A stretch of DNA of 64,000 nt from positions 11,299,822-11,363,821 of the forward strand of contig NC_058055.1 in the NCBI RefSeq assembly GCF_020085105.1. The letters are read 5' to 3'. The position numbers were made by a program, and so were the translations under genes. A model generated the notes under the pieces. It saw only the letters and a program-made list of their open reading frames with translations. It ran no database searches and was not told the DNA's origin. The number at the start of each line of letters is the position of its first letter. Positions within the stretch are counted from its first letter, which is position 1. This document shows positions 24,240-55,002 of the stretch, piece after piece. The stretch comes from Siniperca chuatsi (taxonomy: Eukaryota; Chordata; Actinopteri; Centrarchiformes; Sinipercidae).

Positions 24240-24816
24240 ATAACGGCTGCTGCTATATCGAGCTGCTGCTGCTGAAGCATCTGCAGCACTGTTTTGGCTG
24301 TTATTGTTTCATTCCAGATGTCTCGGGCTGAAGATTGTCATCAACACCACTGCTGAGGATGTGTGTGAGCATTTCGATGCGAGTTCGGGACGGATGGATT
24401 CGATGAAAGGAATAATCTTACCGAGGAAAAGCATGACAGGCACCGTGTTCCCCTGACGATTTTCTGGGATGCAGTCATAGTTTCAGGCCGGACATGATTT
24501 TAATCTCAGGAGTTGCTGTAGTGGATGTGGGACGATGTGCACCGCACCCCGAGAGATACTGATAAGGAGAACACAGCTCGGTCCTTTAATGACCCTCAAC
24601 CGATCCGGATTTTTCCTGGACTGTGGCGCACAGTGAGCATCTTGTATTTTTTATTTTCTTTTAATTTTTTTTTAGCTCGGACTGTTTGGGCAACCTTCTC
24701 ATGAGGACGGATTGTTCTGTTTTGTCTGAAGGGATCAACTGAGCACTGTTGCTCTCATCCAGAGAGGAGAACCAGGGCTGAGCTGCTCACCTGGTCATTT
24801 CAACACACAATAATAA
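24240..24816 (+). promoter_or_regulatory. abcg4: Candidate abcg4 promoter and non-coding first exon
   Basis: A region with more CpG and G+C than its surroundings. It contains several short upstream open frames and ends at a possible donor, aataa followed by GTATGT (24817). An abcg4 first exon is needed upstream because the start-codon exon has its own acceptor (CTTTGCAG, 24.6-26.4 kb intron). The left limit and the donor choice are guesses. Confidence 0.4.
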
Positions 24817-26459
24817 GTATGTGCAATGCGTGCGTGGGTGCCTGTGCATGTGCAATGCAACACAGTAGCACTGACTGGTGAAGCCACAGTTACTGCATAT
24901 GTGTCCTCAGAACAGGCTCATTTATGTCTCATCTAAATTTAAAAAGGTCACTTCTCCCCACTGCTCTGTCATTTTCCAGCCTAAATAGTGTCTCATGTTT
25001 TCATCAGTTTGTTGTTAACAGGTGCTTTTTGTAGAGCTGGCAGCATCACTCAACACTGACAAGTCATTGCAGAGCACAGAATCACCACACCACTGCAAGG
25101 ATATGTACATGCATTTAATAACCATATTTCATCCCCTCAGGAGACTTTTACTATGGCTGTGTGTGCAAACGTGTCCTGGCTTTGTGGCCGCACATGACAG
25201 AACATGGAGGCCTTCATCTGACTGAGAGGCCATTAAAGCCTGTCAGTGTTTTATAGAGCTTATATGCAGGCTGTTAATGGAAATTCACTAATGGCAGGGT
25301 GGTCAATAGAAGTCATGATCAGTTGTCTTCACTGTTCCTCTTCACAGGATATTTTACTGCACATGCAGCAGGTCATGGATAGTAGACAGTAGCCGGAGGG
25401 TATTACAAGACTGCATGGCATTGCATGGCAGCAATGGATGTTTGTACAGTGATTATGTGTTCACACATGATATGAGTTTTGATTAGGAGAGTTAGACCCA
25501 AACAGACATTGTTTATGCGTGTATATCTGCGTGCCACCATGTGCTGTTTACTTATTGGCTCAAAAATATTTACAGCAGTCCTAAAGGTGTTCTTTGGGAA
25601 GTGATGATATTTATGCCAAATTCAGGCCTGCATGTGCATAAAATAGTTCATTTTTCAACTGTTTCCGGACAGAATCAGGTGGTTTTGTATATTAGCCGTG
25701 TTCTTTTGTTATTCCTTATGCAACAGCACACAATTAATTTACAATAAAACACACATCCCATAAGTTTTCCTCATTTAAACATGACCATCCATAAACTTTG
25801 AACTGATAATTACATGGCTCTTTATTTACAGCTAGACTGTTAATCTAAAGTAGGCCACTTGAGTCACTTTTGAAAACTCATTTTAATCATTCACACAATC
25901 CTCTTAATTCTTTTTAATTTAGGACTGCAGTATTATTTTGTTAAATAATTATTGACGTAATACCTGATTAATGAAATAGTAATGTGATCTTCAGTATGCT
26001 GATATTAAGGAAACAATGTGTTGTTTCAGTTTCAGATTATTGGAAAGGTAATGGATCAGCAGCCCCTACATGCTTTAACAGACACTTCAGTGTAGGAGGA
26101 CATTTATGTGAATCAGCAGTATAAGCGGGCTTGCTGCATGACTGAAACCAGATCCCGACTCCTCACACTCATTCTCCTCAACCATCCCACAGATTTAACT
26201 GTAATCAAATCATGTCCAGCACCTAGTTTTAAGCTAATGTCTGCAGTCATCCTAAAATCATTCCTACAACATACCTTTGTGTCCACACATCTGCTGAGGC
26301 GTGTGTGTCATGTTTATTGGCCAATGCCTAGTTTCAGATCTCTGAAGAAATTATTTACTTTAAAGAATTTTTCAATATGAGGCAGATTTGCACCTTCTTT
26401 TGAAGCAGGAGAGTGGAGTTAAAACACTAACATGTCTGTCCTTTGCAGCTTTTTTTAGC

Positions 26460-38320
<11,861 letters not shown>

Positions 38321-38451
38321 GACGCCCAGAGGCAACCACTGATGGTGTGAGATAGTAAGCAAACATATAGTCTCTCTTTCTCTGTCTCTAGTTCACATAC
38401 ATGTACAAAGACATACACAAGTTCAGCACATAAAATCATCACAAAGTTGTG

Positions 38452-38627
38452 TTGCGGGTGCCCCAGTAGCTCACCTGGTAGAGCGCACGCACCATGTACA
38501 AAGACTGAGTCCTTACCGCAGCAGCTCAGGTTCAATTCCAGCCCGGGGCCCTTTGCTGCATGTCATCCTGTCTCTCTTCAGCTGTTCCTATCTAAGGTTA
38601 AAAAAAAATTCTTTAAAAAAAAAAAGA
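38452..38627 (+). mobile_element. tRNA-derived SINE
   Basis: The head contains an A-box-like segment (gtagctcacctggtagag) and a B-box (ggttcaattcc) at the spacing of a tRNA gene. It is followed by ccctttgctgcatgtcatc and an A-rich tail, the common teleost tRNA-SINE arrangement. It does not fold as an intact tRNA, so it is not called as a tRNA gene. Confidence 0.85.
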
Positions 38628-39904
38628 ACGTTGTGCTGCACCATTACCCAAACTGTACAGTATATTATCTTTGAAATGGTTTGTTATTCAAGAAAAGGGA
38701 CAGTTTAGACCGTGGAGTGTAGTTTAACCCCCCCCACCCCATTATTAGTTGTCCTCCAGTTAATAGTATTTTTCAGATCACCATTACCTTCCAGAAATAT
38801 TGTGTATCTGCACCATTCATAAACAGAATATCCAACAAAGTAACGCAAAGCATGTTTCTTTAAACTGAGAAATTTGGATTCGTACATATTTGGTCACTCC
38901 AAGTAAGTGCCACATGAATCATGAGCTCAAGCCTCTGGGTTTATGGGGACCCATAGTGCCCATCTTGGTGCAGGAGTGCTCACTAACTTGTAGCTTCTCA
39001 ATCCAATGCCTAAAAATACAAGGTCCACATCAGAATCCTGTTAATTGATACGTAATTGGACAGCACCCATCAAGGAACAAGATTTCAAGATGGATATCCT
39101 CGTATTGCCATCAGGAAAAGTGGAAACTTTCAGTGCCAGAAATGTTTTGTGTAGCTTCTCGCTCTCCTGTAGGATCATCTCATCGTGTATCCTTACCAAG
39201 ACGCTGAACATGATGGCTTTTCTTTATGGAATACGACCTTAACAAATCGACTGCCAGTGGATGACTTTCCTCGCTTTCCATCTCCAGTATGGATCATTTT
39301 CCTTCTGCCCTACCTTTAATGGTGGTAGAATGTTTAGACATGGATGAAATGTTTGTAAAAAAAAGTCAGTCTTAAACAAAGACTGATATGGAATCACCCT
39401 GCAACCTGGCCTATGATTCCTTACTTGCTCCTTATTATACACGTTTGTTTCTGCCATAAGCCAAGGAAGCAGTCAGTGAACTGGGAGCAAAATGTGAAAG
39501 CAAGCATGAATGCTGTTTCCAGCCTGATTCGGAGGGCTGTCTTAATCCCATTGGATGCAACGAGAGAATGTTTAAGGTGAAGTGCAATAGCCTATTCTAT
39601 GATTAAAAAAAGTGATGTTTGTCTAAACGGTGTCGCTCTTTTGACACAATTCTTTGAACTGCTTGTTTCCACTCGTTGTATGACTCTTTGACCTCCTCCC
39701 TCAGCTACAAAAGGAAATATCCTTTTTTCTCTGCTTCTCTTTATCTCTGCTTTGCTGATGTCTGACAGATGTGTGTTGTCCAAAGCAATGCTAGATACTT
39801 GAAATGCTGGCTGGGCAGTGTCTGCGCCTCTGAACTAGAATGATTTGAGTTTATTTTGCTTCATTGTTTGCACATACACCTTATGTCAGTGTACATGCTG
39901 GTTC

Positions 39905-39966
39905 TCACGCACACACACAGGTACATATGCACACAGACACACACACACACACACAAGCAAACACAC
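39905..39966 (+). repeat. CA-rich tract
   Basis: Interrupted CA dinucleotide repeat. Confidence 0.8.
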
Positions 39967-42005
39967 GCATTCACCCTTGGCAATGTTTAGAAGAGCCTCT
40001 CCTTGTCACAGGGCAATGCAAATATTTTCCAATAGACTTGCTATGAAATATTTCTTACTCAAACTATCCTACTTAGTAATCCTTATTATAATGCATAAAA
40101 TAACGTATATAATCAATGATTGTACAGTGAATATGTCATGCTGTAAACTAATGTACATTTGCACTTTTCAATGTATGTTTATTCTTTTTTATTTATTTGT
40201 ATTTAATTTTATTTTCATATATATCTATGTGATGAGTGCTGCTTGAAAGTATAATGGGAAAACAGCAACTGAATGTTGCATGTTCACTTTAGGAATGAAA
40301 TTTATGAAATATTAAATTTCAGAGTATAGCATAATGATTTTATTTCCTCATTCAAATGTATGTATCTTGCCATGTTTGAGGAGATGCAAATCCTCTGCTT
40401 CCTGCTGAACATTTTTAGAATATCTGGAATTGAGTGCGTCATTGGTGTAGATAAAAAAAGAAAGAATCAGCAGTGAGAAGGTAACATATTAGAGTGTGAA
40501 ATGTGCTGGATGATAAACAACAGTCAGCCAAACGTATCATTATGTAGCTAAAGAGATTGGCAGTCTCTTTAGGCACTAACTGGATCAGAGAGCGATCAGT
40601 AATCACTGATGGAGGTTTGGATTCTGTCATAAATAGCAATAGTCAACATTGTGATGTTTAATTGTTATACCTCCACTGCTGTGGCATCAGTCAGTTTATA
40701 TGTTTTATATTAAGAACTTGATTTGAGTCCTTTTGTTCCTACCAGTTTTACTACATGCAATAAGCATCCAAAGGTATTTTAACTCTATGAGACCAATTTC
40801 ATGAATGGAAAATGTGACGCTGCAATCTGTTTTTTTCATTTTAGTTGTGTTTTTGTTGCTTCTGTTCAGTAACATAGGCTAATCTGGTGGACATGTTTAA
40901 CGGATGACCCTCTTAAGGATTCAATTAGAGGGACAGAAGCAGAATAATAATAGTAAAATGTACTGTAGATGGGTGCTGGACAAGGTAAAGCCACTGGGCA
41001 GATGTTGCCATTTTATTGTCAGACCCCATCAAGATAATTGGATCTCAAGTTAGAGCAGGAAAATGTGTAGCATGGGAAAAATATTGCATAAAGCCAGTTT
41101 TACTACCAAAACACCAGATATGTGTTTTAACCTTCCCCAAATTATATAAAAACAACATGAGTTGGTAGCAGACCTGCGTGTATGACTTAGTATGGTAAAA
41201 AAATAAATAAATCTAACTGCAGAAAAGAAACAGCTCCAACCCTGGAACAAAGCAGGCATAATTAGCAGTATTGAAGTCGTTAACCAGTCAAAGTCTCAGC
41301 CTGAGGTCTAAAAGCCTGTGGTACCAAAGAAGAGGAAAACAAATCATCCTTTCTCTGCTGCCAAATGTGAAATATAGTGGGCACACTTCTCAGTGAGATT
41401 ATGTTGTCAAATGTCAAAAAATCTGACCAAAGAAAGTGCTCTGAAAAAACGTCCACAATTACAATAGTAACTGAAAACCCACTGGATTTTCCTGATTTCT
41501 GGATTTTCAATCCATGACAAAATTGTCATGTTTTTTAAGATTTGTTTTCCATTGTCCCTTCCAGGTCAGAAAAGTGATCATTACAGACAGATATGATTTG
41601 GCTCCAGTGGAGATACTAAATCATTTAATGTTAAACAAATGTAATCATGTGTAAGCAGTATTCTGGAAGTGATGGTGCAGGATGAGTGAATACTCAAATC
41701 AAAAAGTTTTTTCACTCTCTTTGACACTTTTATTTATCATTTCACCTGTTTGTCATAATACGCCACCTGACTTTAGTGCACTCAATCATGCATGGTAAGT
41801 AATATTATGCAGGCTATCCCTACAGAAAACTATGATTGAGTGAAAATTAGTAATAGAATGGAAGGCTGTTTAACAAAGATTGTTCTTTGTGATTGTTATT
41901 TTTGTCTGATTTAATTTGTTTATCATTTACAGTTTAATGTATGGTTTCTCAACTCAAAAAATGCAAGTTCTGTATACTGAACGCTGTTCCAAGGATTATA
42001 ATAAA

Positions 42006-45000
42006 GATCATTTATAACCTTTGCCCTCACTCAGTGAGATGATTTGCTCAAATATTGACTGTTCACATTTACTTATGAGGTTTATACCTAGCCACAAATC
42101 CCCATTTAAGTTAATTAAGTTAATATCTACATGGTTATTTGTTGTTTGCTCAATCAGATATCGCACACTTACAAGTACAGTAAGAGCACATTTTGTTCAT
42201 ACATTCCAGTACACAAGTCTCTCAAGGGTTAATGCTTGACACAGATGTGGTTGTGTGGATTTACATTTGTTTTTAAACATAACTACTTTTTGTTCATTCT
42301 TCATGTAAATGTGCCATGATACACTGGTTTTAGCTTTAAAGTTACATTTGAGGCATTTCAACAACCACCAGAGGTTACTGAAAAACCCAATATTCAAATG
42401 AAATATGAAAACAGCTCTTTATTGAAAGCAAATACCACTAGCTTGTTCAGATGTCAGCTATATTATTAATGACAGAATGAGTCAAATGTTAAAAAATGGA
42501 AAGGCGGGTGCAAGAATCAGAAAAATCAGCATGACTTCTACACTTTTTTTTGAAATACATTTTACAGCCCAAAGGCGCCATTGTCCTGATGATTGCGAGA
42601 GCAGTATTTGCAGGCAAACACAATGCAGCATGATGAGAGTAAATGAAGTGCTTCCACAAATGTGCATAATGGCTCATTCAGTGGTGAAGCAGTTTAGTAA
42701 TAACTTATATTAATTATAACTGAACACATCTCAACAAAAGCTGGGAGCGGGTGACAAAAGAAAAGGCACTGAGACTTTAATGAAGACTTTCATTCATTCA
42801 TTGCCTAATCATGCTACTGTATTCTACATTCTCACAGGAGAAAGATCTAAAAAGACAGGTAGCTAGATTGGGTCAGGTTAGGAAACTAGATTTCAGACTT
42901 CGGCCCTGTGCTACACTCATTGTTGCATATAGAGTAGGTGAGAAAAAAATGGAAAAATAAATTAGGGTATTGCAGCAGCTGGAGTATAGGTGTCAGTAGG
43001 GAAAAATTAAATCATCAAATAAATATTAAATCATTATGTATTTACCTACTGAACAGTTTCCATGGCTGTTATTCAGATACCATATGGTCTAACTAATATC
43101 TCAATCTCCATTTAGCTGTGCATTAAGCCGTGATTAAAGCCTGTTTATTTGTTTTTCTTTGAGGCTTGATTAGGTTGTAGACAAGAGGGACCCCTGCTGG
43201 CAATACATTTATACCATTGTTCCTTGAAAATATGGACTATATCAGTATGTTTTGTACGTCCTATGTCATTACATGGCATGCAGTCTCTTTGCAATACTAC
43301 GTATGAGCATGAATATGTGAAATGTAATTTCAAAATTATGAGGCTAATGCCCGGTTTGATTTGATCCATATTCAGTCACAGTTAAACATGTTTTCTTTAC
43401 TCATACCATACTATCACAACCTGAGTCTAACTGTTTGAAGACACACACTATTAAGACACACACAATACTGCAAACTCACACTGTGTGATACTGAATGATC
43501 GATGTTAATTATTCTGTGTCACATTGCAACAAAATAGTAGTTAAGTTTATTGGATGTGTCCACTCACTCTTCTGATTGTTTATAAGTACTGCACAGCCAT
43601 CGAATGGGCTTTAATTGGTTAAACACTAATAAGGCCTCAGCACCCTGAAACAGATCGATGCGCTCACTGTCCAATCAGGTGGTAGTAATTCTAATAAAGG
43701 TGTTGCACGCCTGTCTCTGCTCACATAAAATTCAGCAAACGGAGGGTAGTTAGAAGTTGATGTATGTACTCTTAATATTGGATTTACTTCAGGTAACTAC
43801 TATTTTACAAGTGCTCTGCATTCTAATGGGCTTTACTACTAGTTAAAAAACAGAGGTGAAGGCTGTTAGGGATGTATTGATGATGTATGATGTATTACAA
43901 GCTGGGCCTGAACACAACAACATCCCAGGCCCAGCCCCTGACAGGACAGAAAGAGTGTCCGCACAGCAGAGGAATGAGCACCAGGGGCTGTCTAAAACAT
44001 ATTTGTGCTAAGTAGGATGAAGATGCAGGTGCTATGTTATTCTGAGACAAACAGTACTCACCACTGGAGCTCCACCAAGAAGTAAACAAACCAAAGAGTT
44101 ATGATGGTAGAGGCGGAGGATGACAACACAGCTCTCTGACATCAAGCCCCTATAAAATGCAGCTCACGTTGCAATGCCCCTGATGGAGCACAACCAACCT
44201 TTCTGTACACCTTCTAAATAGCGTTACAGTGAGTGAGAGAGAGGAGACTCTTAGACCCCTAAATTCTCAAACCTCATAGCATACATCAGGGCTAAAAGGA
44301 CTGCTGTTATAATTGACCTGCACAAAGTCAAAGCCCTCATGGAAAGCCACAGTTGTTATCACAACACAGTGGAGGTGATGCAGCTCTTGTCAGAAATCAC
44401 TCGTAGGAGGAGAGCATGTCGTGTAGAGAGCAGGTACAAAGGCTGACAGCTCTAACCTCACACAAACTCTTATTCAAGCCCCTGTAGGTCCTGGACCTGG
44501 ACAAGGTTTGTATTTTCAGAGTAACTGCCATCATGGTTAAGGATGGATCCATGTGACCTGTTTTTTTCCCATGACCACGAGGAGGGACTTGGTATTCGTC
44601 AGGTGGAAATCACACCTCACTACTGAATTAGGGTCAAGGGCATTTTCGTTCTGTGGAGATAGGTCCGAGGGTTGATGCCTTTGGCCTTACAGCAGCTCAC
44701 ACAATACCCACCAGAAAACTCTGTAAGCCCTGGGTTTGAGCATTCTGAATAATTGCCACTATGGTGAAGGGGCTTAGTTTCTCCTCTTAGTCTCAGCGGC
44801 AAGACCACGAGGCACTGACCCAGAATTGAATGGGTCGGTTCTCTTGGCTGCCTACTAAATAGTGTTGTCACTTCTTCTTTCTGAAGAAATAGTTTAAGTT
44901 CTGCCGGAGCTGCAGCCAGCTCCCAACACCAAAGTCAAAGAAGCATCACTCTTTGCTCTTGGGCAAGTGAGTCAAGAGTGGGGCAGAATGATACCAGTAC

Positions 45001-45280
45001 AAATAGTAGAACAGGAGGAAAGCCGTTCCAGGAAATCTTAAGAGCCAAGAAGCTGCTGCGGATCCAGTTCATGGTAGGAGTCAGTGACACTGGAGGGTGT
45101 AATTGATCCGCGAAAGTCTTGGCATGCAGATGTGTCTCAAAGGTGAGTTCAGTAAAAAGGACAGCTATTTCGTACGTGCTACGGTACCACAGGAAGTGAA
45201 GGCTGTTAAGGATGTGATGTACTCCCAGCCGGGCCCGAATCTGATCACAAACAATCCGAACCCAACTGATCATCCTCCAA
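42006..45280. other. Intergenic DNA with degraded repeats
   Basis: No gene is recognised. The segment from about 43750 to 45280 looks like degenerate transposon or pseudogene sequence: it has broken protein-like stretches and a diverged direct repeat (43853-43935 and 45198-45260, sharing gtgaaggctgtta and ggatgt). On the minus strand AATAAA occurs near 42417, but no minus-strand exon was found upstream of it. Confidence 0.4.
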
Positions 45281-45284
45281 CTAG

Positions 45285-46112
45285 TGCTATCCTGTATGCT
45301 TTTGCATGCTGGGGCAGCAGGTTGAGGGTAGCGGACTCTAACAGACTCAACAAACTGATCCGTAAGGCCAGTAACATTGTGAGGGTGGAGCTGGACTCTC
45401 TGGCGGTGGTGTCAGAGAGGATGCTGGCCAAACTACATGCCATCTTGGACAGTGTCTCCCACCCACTCCATGACGTGCAGGTCAAGCAAAGGAGCACCTT
45501 CAGCGGAAGACTCATCCCACCAAAAAGCACCACAGAGCGCCACAGGAAGTCATTCCTGCCTGTGGCCATCAAACTCTTTAACTCCTCCCTCTACGTGTCA
45601 GTCTATATGACCCTAAGTCACTAAACTGGACATTGATCATTAACATCACTGCAATACTTGAAATAATTGTGCAATATTCTGTGTTAATACTCCTGTGCAA
45701 TACACTCTTTTCAGTTTGAAATTCCCTATTTATTGATATTTATTCATACTTCTATTACTGCTGTGCAATATCCACTGTCTCATAATAATCTTAATAAGCT
45801 ACAATTAATAGCAATTAATTAATTTGACAGTACTCATTATTGCACTATTACTTACTATTTGTATTATTACATTGTATTATTATACCATACATACTTATCA
45901 TCAACCGGTAAATCCACTTTGTACTTTTCACTTATTTTAATTTTATACTTATATCCACTTTGTACTTAATTTATCTTACCTGTATTATAGTGTATTATAT
46001 TCTGATTTGCTTAGTACTTCTATCCCTGTGTGCACTGATGTCACAGTGAGCTGCTGTAACAAAAGAGTTTCCCCTCGGGGATCAATAAAGTATTTCTGAT
46101 TCTGATTTTGAT
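45285..46112 (+). mobile_element. 3' end of an L2-like LINE
   Basis: An open frame to the stop at 45622-45624 encodes the C-terminal tail of a non-LTR reverse transcriptase. Its landmarks are FACWGSRLRVADSNRLNKLI, SNIVRVELDSL, KLHAILDSVSHPLHD, STFSGRLIPP and RHRKSFLPVAIKLFNSS. An AT-rich 3' UTR follows, ending gggatcaataaagtatttctgattctgatt, a run that breaks into the TTCTGA-type tail repeats usual for fish L2/CR1 relatives. The polymerase core is missing, so the copy is 5' truncated. The exact clade was not tested. Confidence 0.8.
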
Positions 46113-46720
46113 AAACTTTGTATTGCAGCAGCAGAATCTGAACATACCACCACTTTAATCGGTTTAACCTCCTCTACCCACTGAAGACTGATGATTATTG
46201 CTGTCATTTCTGCTGTGTATACTGATAACCTGTTTGAGATTCTCGTAACAATTCCTTTGTCAGATTCTGGGATGTATATACCCACCCCTACATGTTCGTT
46301 ATTTGAGTGTAAAAGATAATTACAGTAACTTTTCTTCAAATACTCTTGAACCATGCACCCAATGTTATTATTCCTCTCTGTCCACTCTCTCCTCTTTTCT
46401 AATATTTGAAGATTTGCTTTGGTTTGTGGAAATATCCATAGGGAAATGCTGCTATGAATAACTGCTGGACTGTGATGTATTGTATGCATAGTATCTAATT
46501 TGTACTGTTTCACTTTCTTGTTAATGTCCCAGCCAAAACCTTTACCAGAAAATGTTGAGTATTCCCAACAGTTCTGCAGAACATTTGATGCTAAATTTCC
46601 CTCTCCTCCTCCCTGTATTCTTTTCCAGTATGTTAGAGATAACTTAGTTCTCCTCAGATGTAGAGGCAGTTCACTGGATTCAACGAGGATAGTTTTCCGA
46701 CTTCCGCTCCCCACATTCGT
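46113..46720 (-). pseudogene. I-like LINE ORF2 C-terminal remnant with RNase H domain
   Basis: Minus-strand open frame (within 46082-46780). LVESSELPLHLRRTKLSLTY and NCWEY with KGFGWD match the linker after the reverse transcriptase of RNase H-bearing LINEs of the I/Nimb type. VGVGIYIPE, LSVYTAEMTAIIISLQW and VVVCSDSAAAI are the RNase H core, with the Glu and second Asp present. Upstream reverse transcriptase sequence and the end of RNase H are missing. The right edge lies about 90 bases from the kat5 start codon, and the left edge abuts the L2-like tail. The frame is uninterrupted, so the remnant is not very old. Confidence 0.75.
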
Positions 46721-46808
46721 GCTAGAGGCTCCATCTTGCTGTTTATTTAATCTTTGCTGACCGGCATTTTCCCACAACACCCTGCTTCTGCTTTCACAGA
46801 TGATGAAA
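46721..46808 (+). promoter_or_regulatory. kat5: kat5 upstream interval: short 5' UTR/promoter or splice acceptor
   Basis: Only about 90 bases separate the LINE remnant from the kat5 start. An ETS-like word (acttccg) lies at 46698-46706 at the LINE edge. A pyrimidine-rich stretch ending ctttcacag directly before ATGATG resembles an acceptor, so a non-coding upstream exon is also possible. Confidence 0.4.
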
Positions 46809-54566
<7,758 letters not shown>

Positions 54567-54996
54567 GGTCCTGGCCTGGTTCGTTGAATACCCTCCCAAA
54601 CCGCCAGATTTGGGAGGGTAGACTTGAAGCAAATTTGGAGGGGGACTTGAAGCAAATGGTGGATCATATAAAGGTTTTTGTCAAGCTGTCTCATCGAGAA
54701 CGTCAAAACCTTTTTGAACCCAGGACTCCTCTTCAGATAAGAAACAAGGAACATAAATTGTCACCTGAGATGCATAAACTTTTATTGTGAATATTCATTA
54801 TATATTGTGCATTTAAAAAGCTCTCAAACTTGGGGACAAAAGAGAGACTGGTTAACAGTGACTCCGCCAAAACATGCAACACACCTTCTACTGTGTAAAA
54901 GATCCTGTTTATGACCAATGGTGCGTTAAAAGTGGCATATGGTATCTGTTTAATAGTGTAAATTAAAGCCTAAGATGGCAAACATACAGATCACCT

Positions 54997-55002
54997 AATA
55001 AA
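54997..55002 (+). terminator. kat5: Candidate kat5 polyadenylation signal
   Basis: AATAAA 430 bases after the kat5 stop codon, inside an AT-rich 3' region. Later sites are possible. Confidence 0.4.

Larger units (their letters stand above)
38321..42005 (+). other. abcg4: Probable abcg4 3' UTR and downstream DNA
   Basis: No further gene is recognisable. A SINE lies at 38452-38627 and a CA-rich tract at 39905-39966. The AATAAA at 42000-42005 would define a 3' UTR of about 3.7 kb if used; shorter ends are equally possible. Confidence 0.4.

Noticed and set aside
38460-38540. tRNA gene
   Set aside because: A- and B-box-like segments are present, but the cloverleaf is not intact and the rest matches a tRNA-derived SINE with an A-rich tail.
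44620-45273. Minus-strand open frames left of the L2-like element
   Set aside because: They overlap repeat-like sequence, lack domain matches and partly mirror the plus-strand frame.
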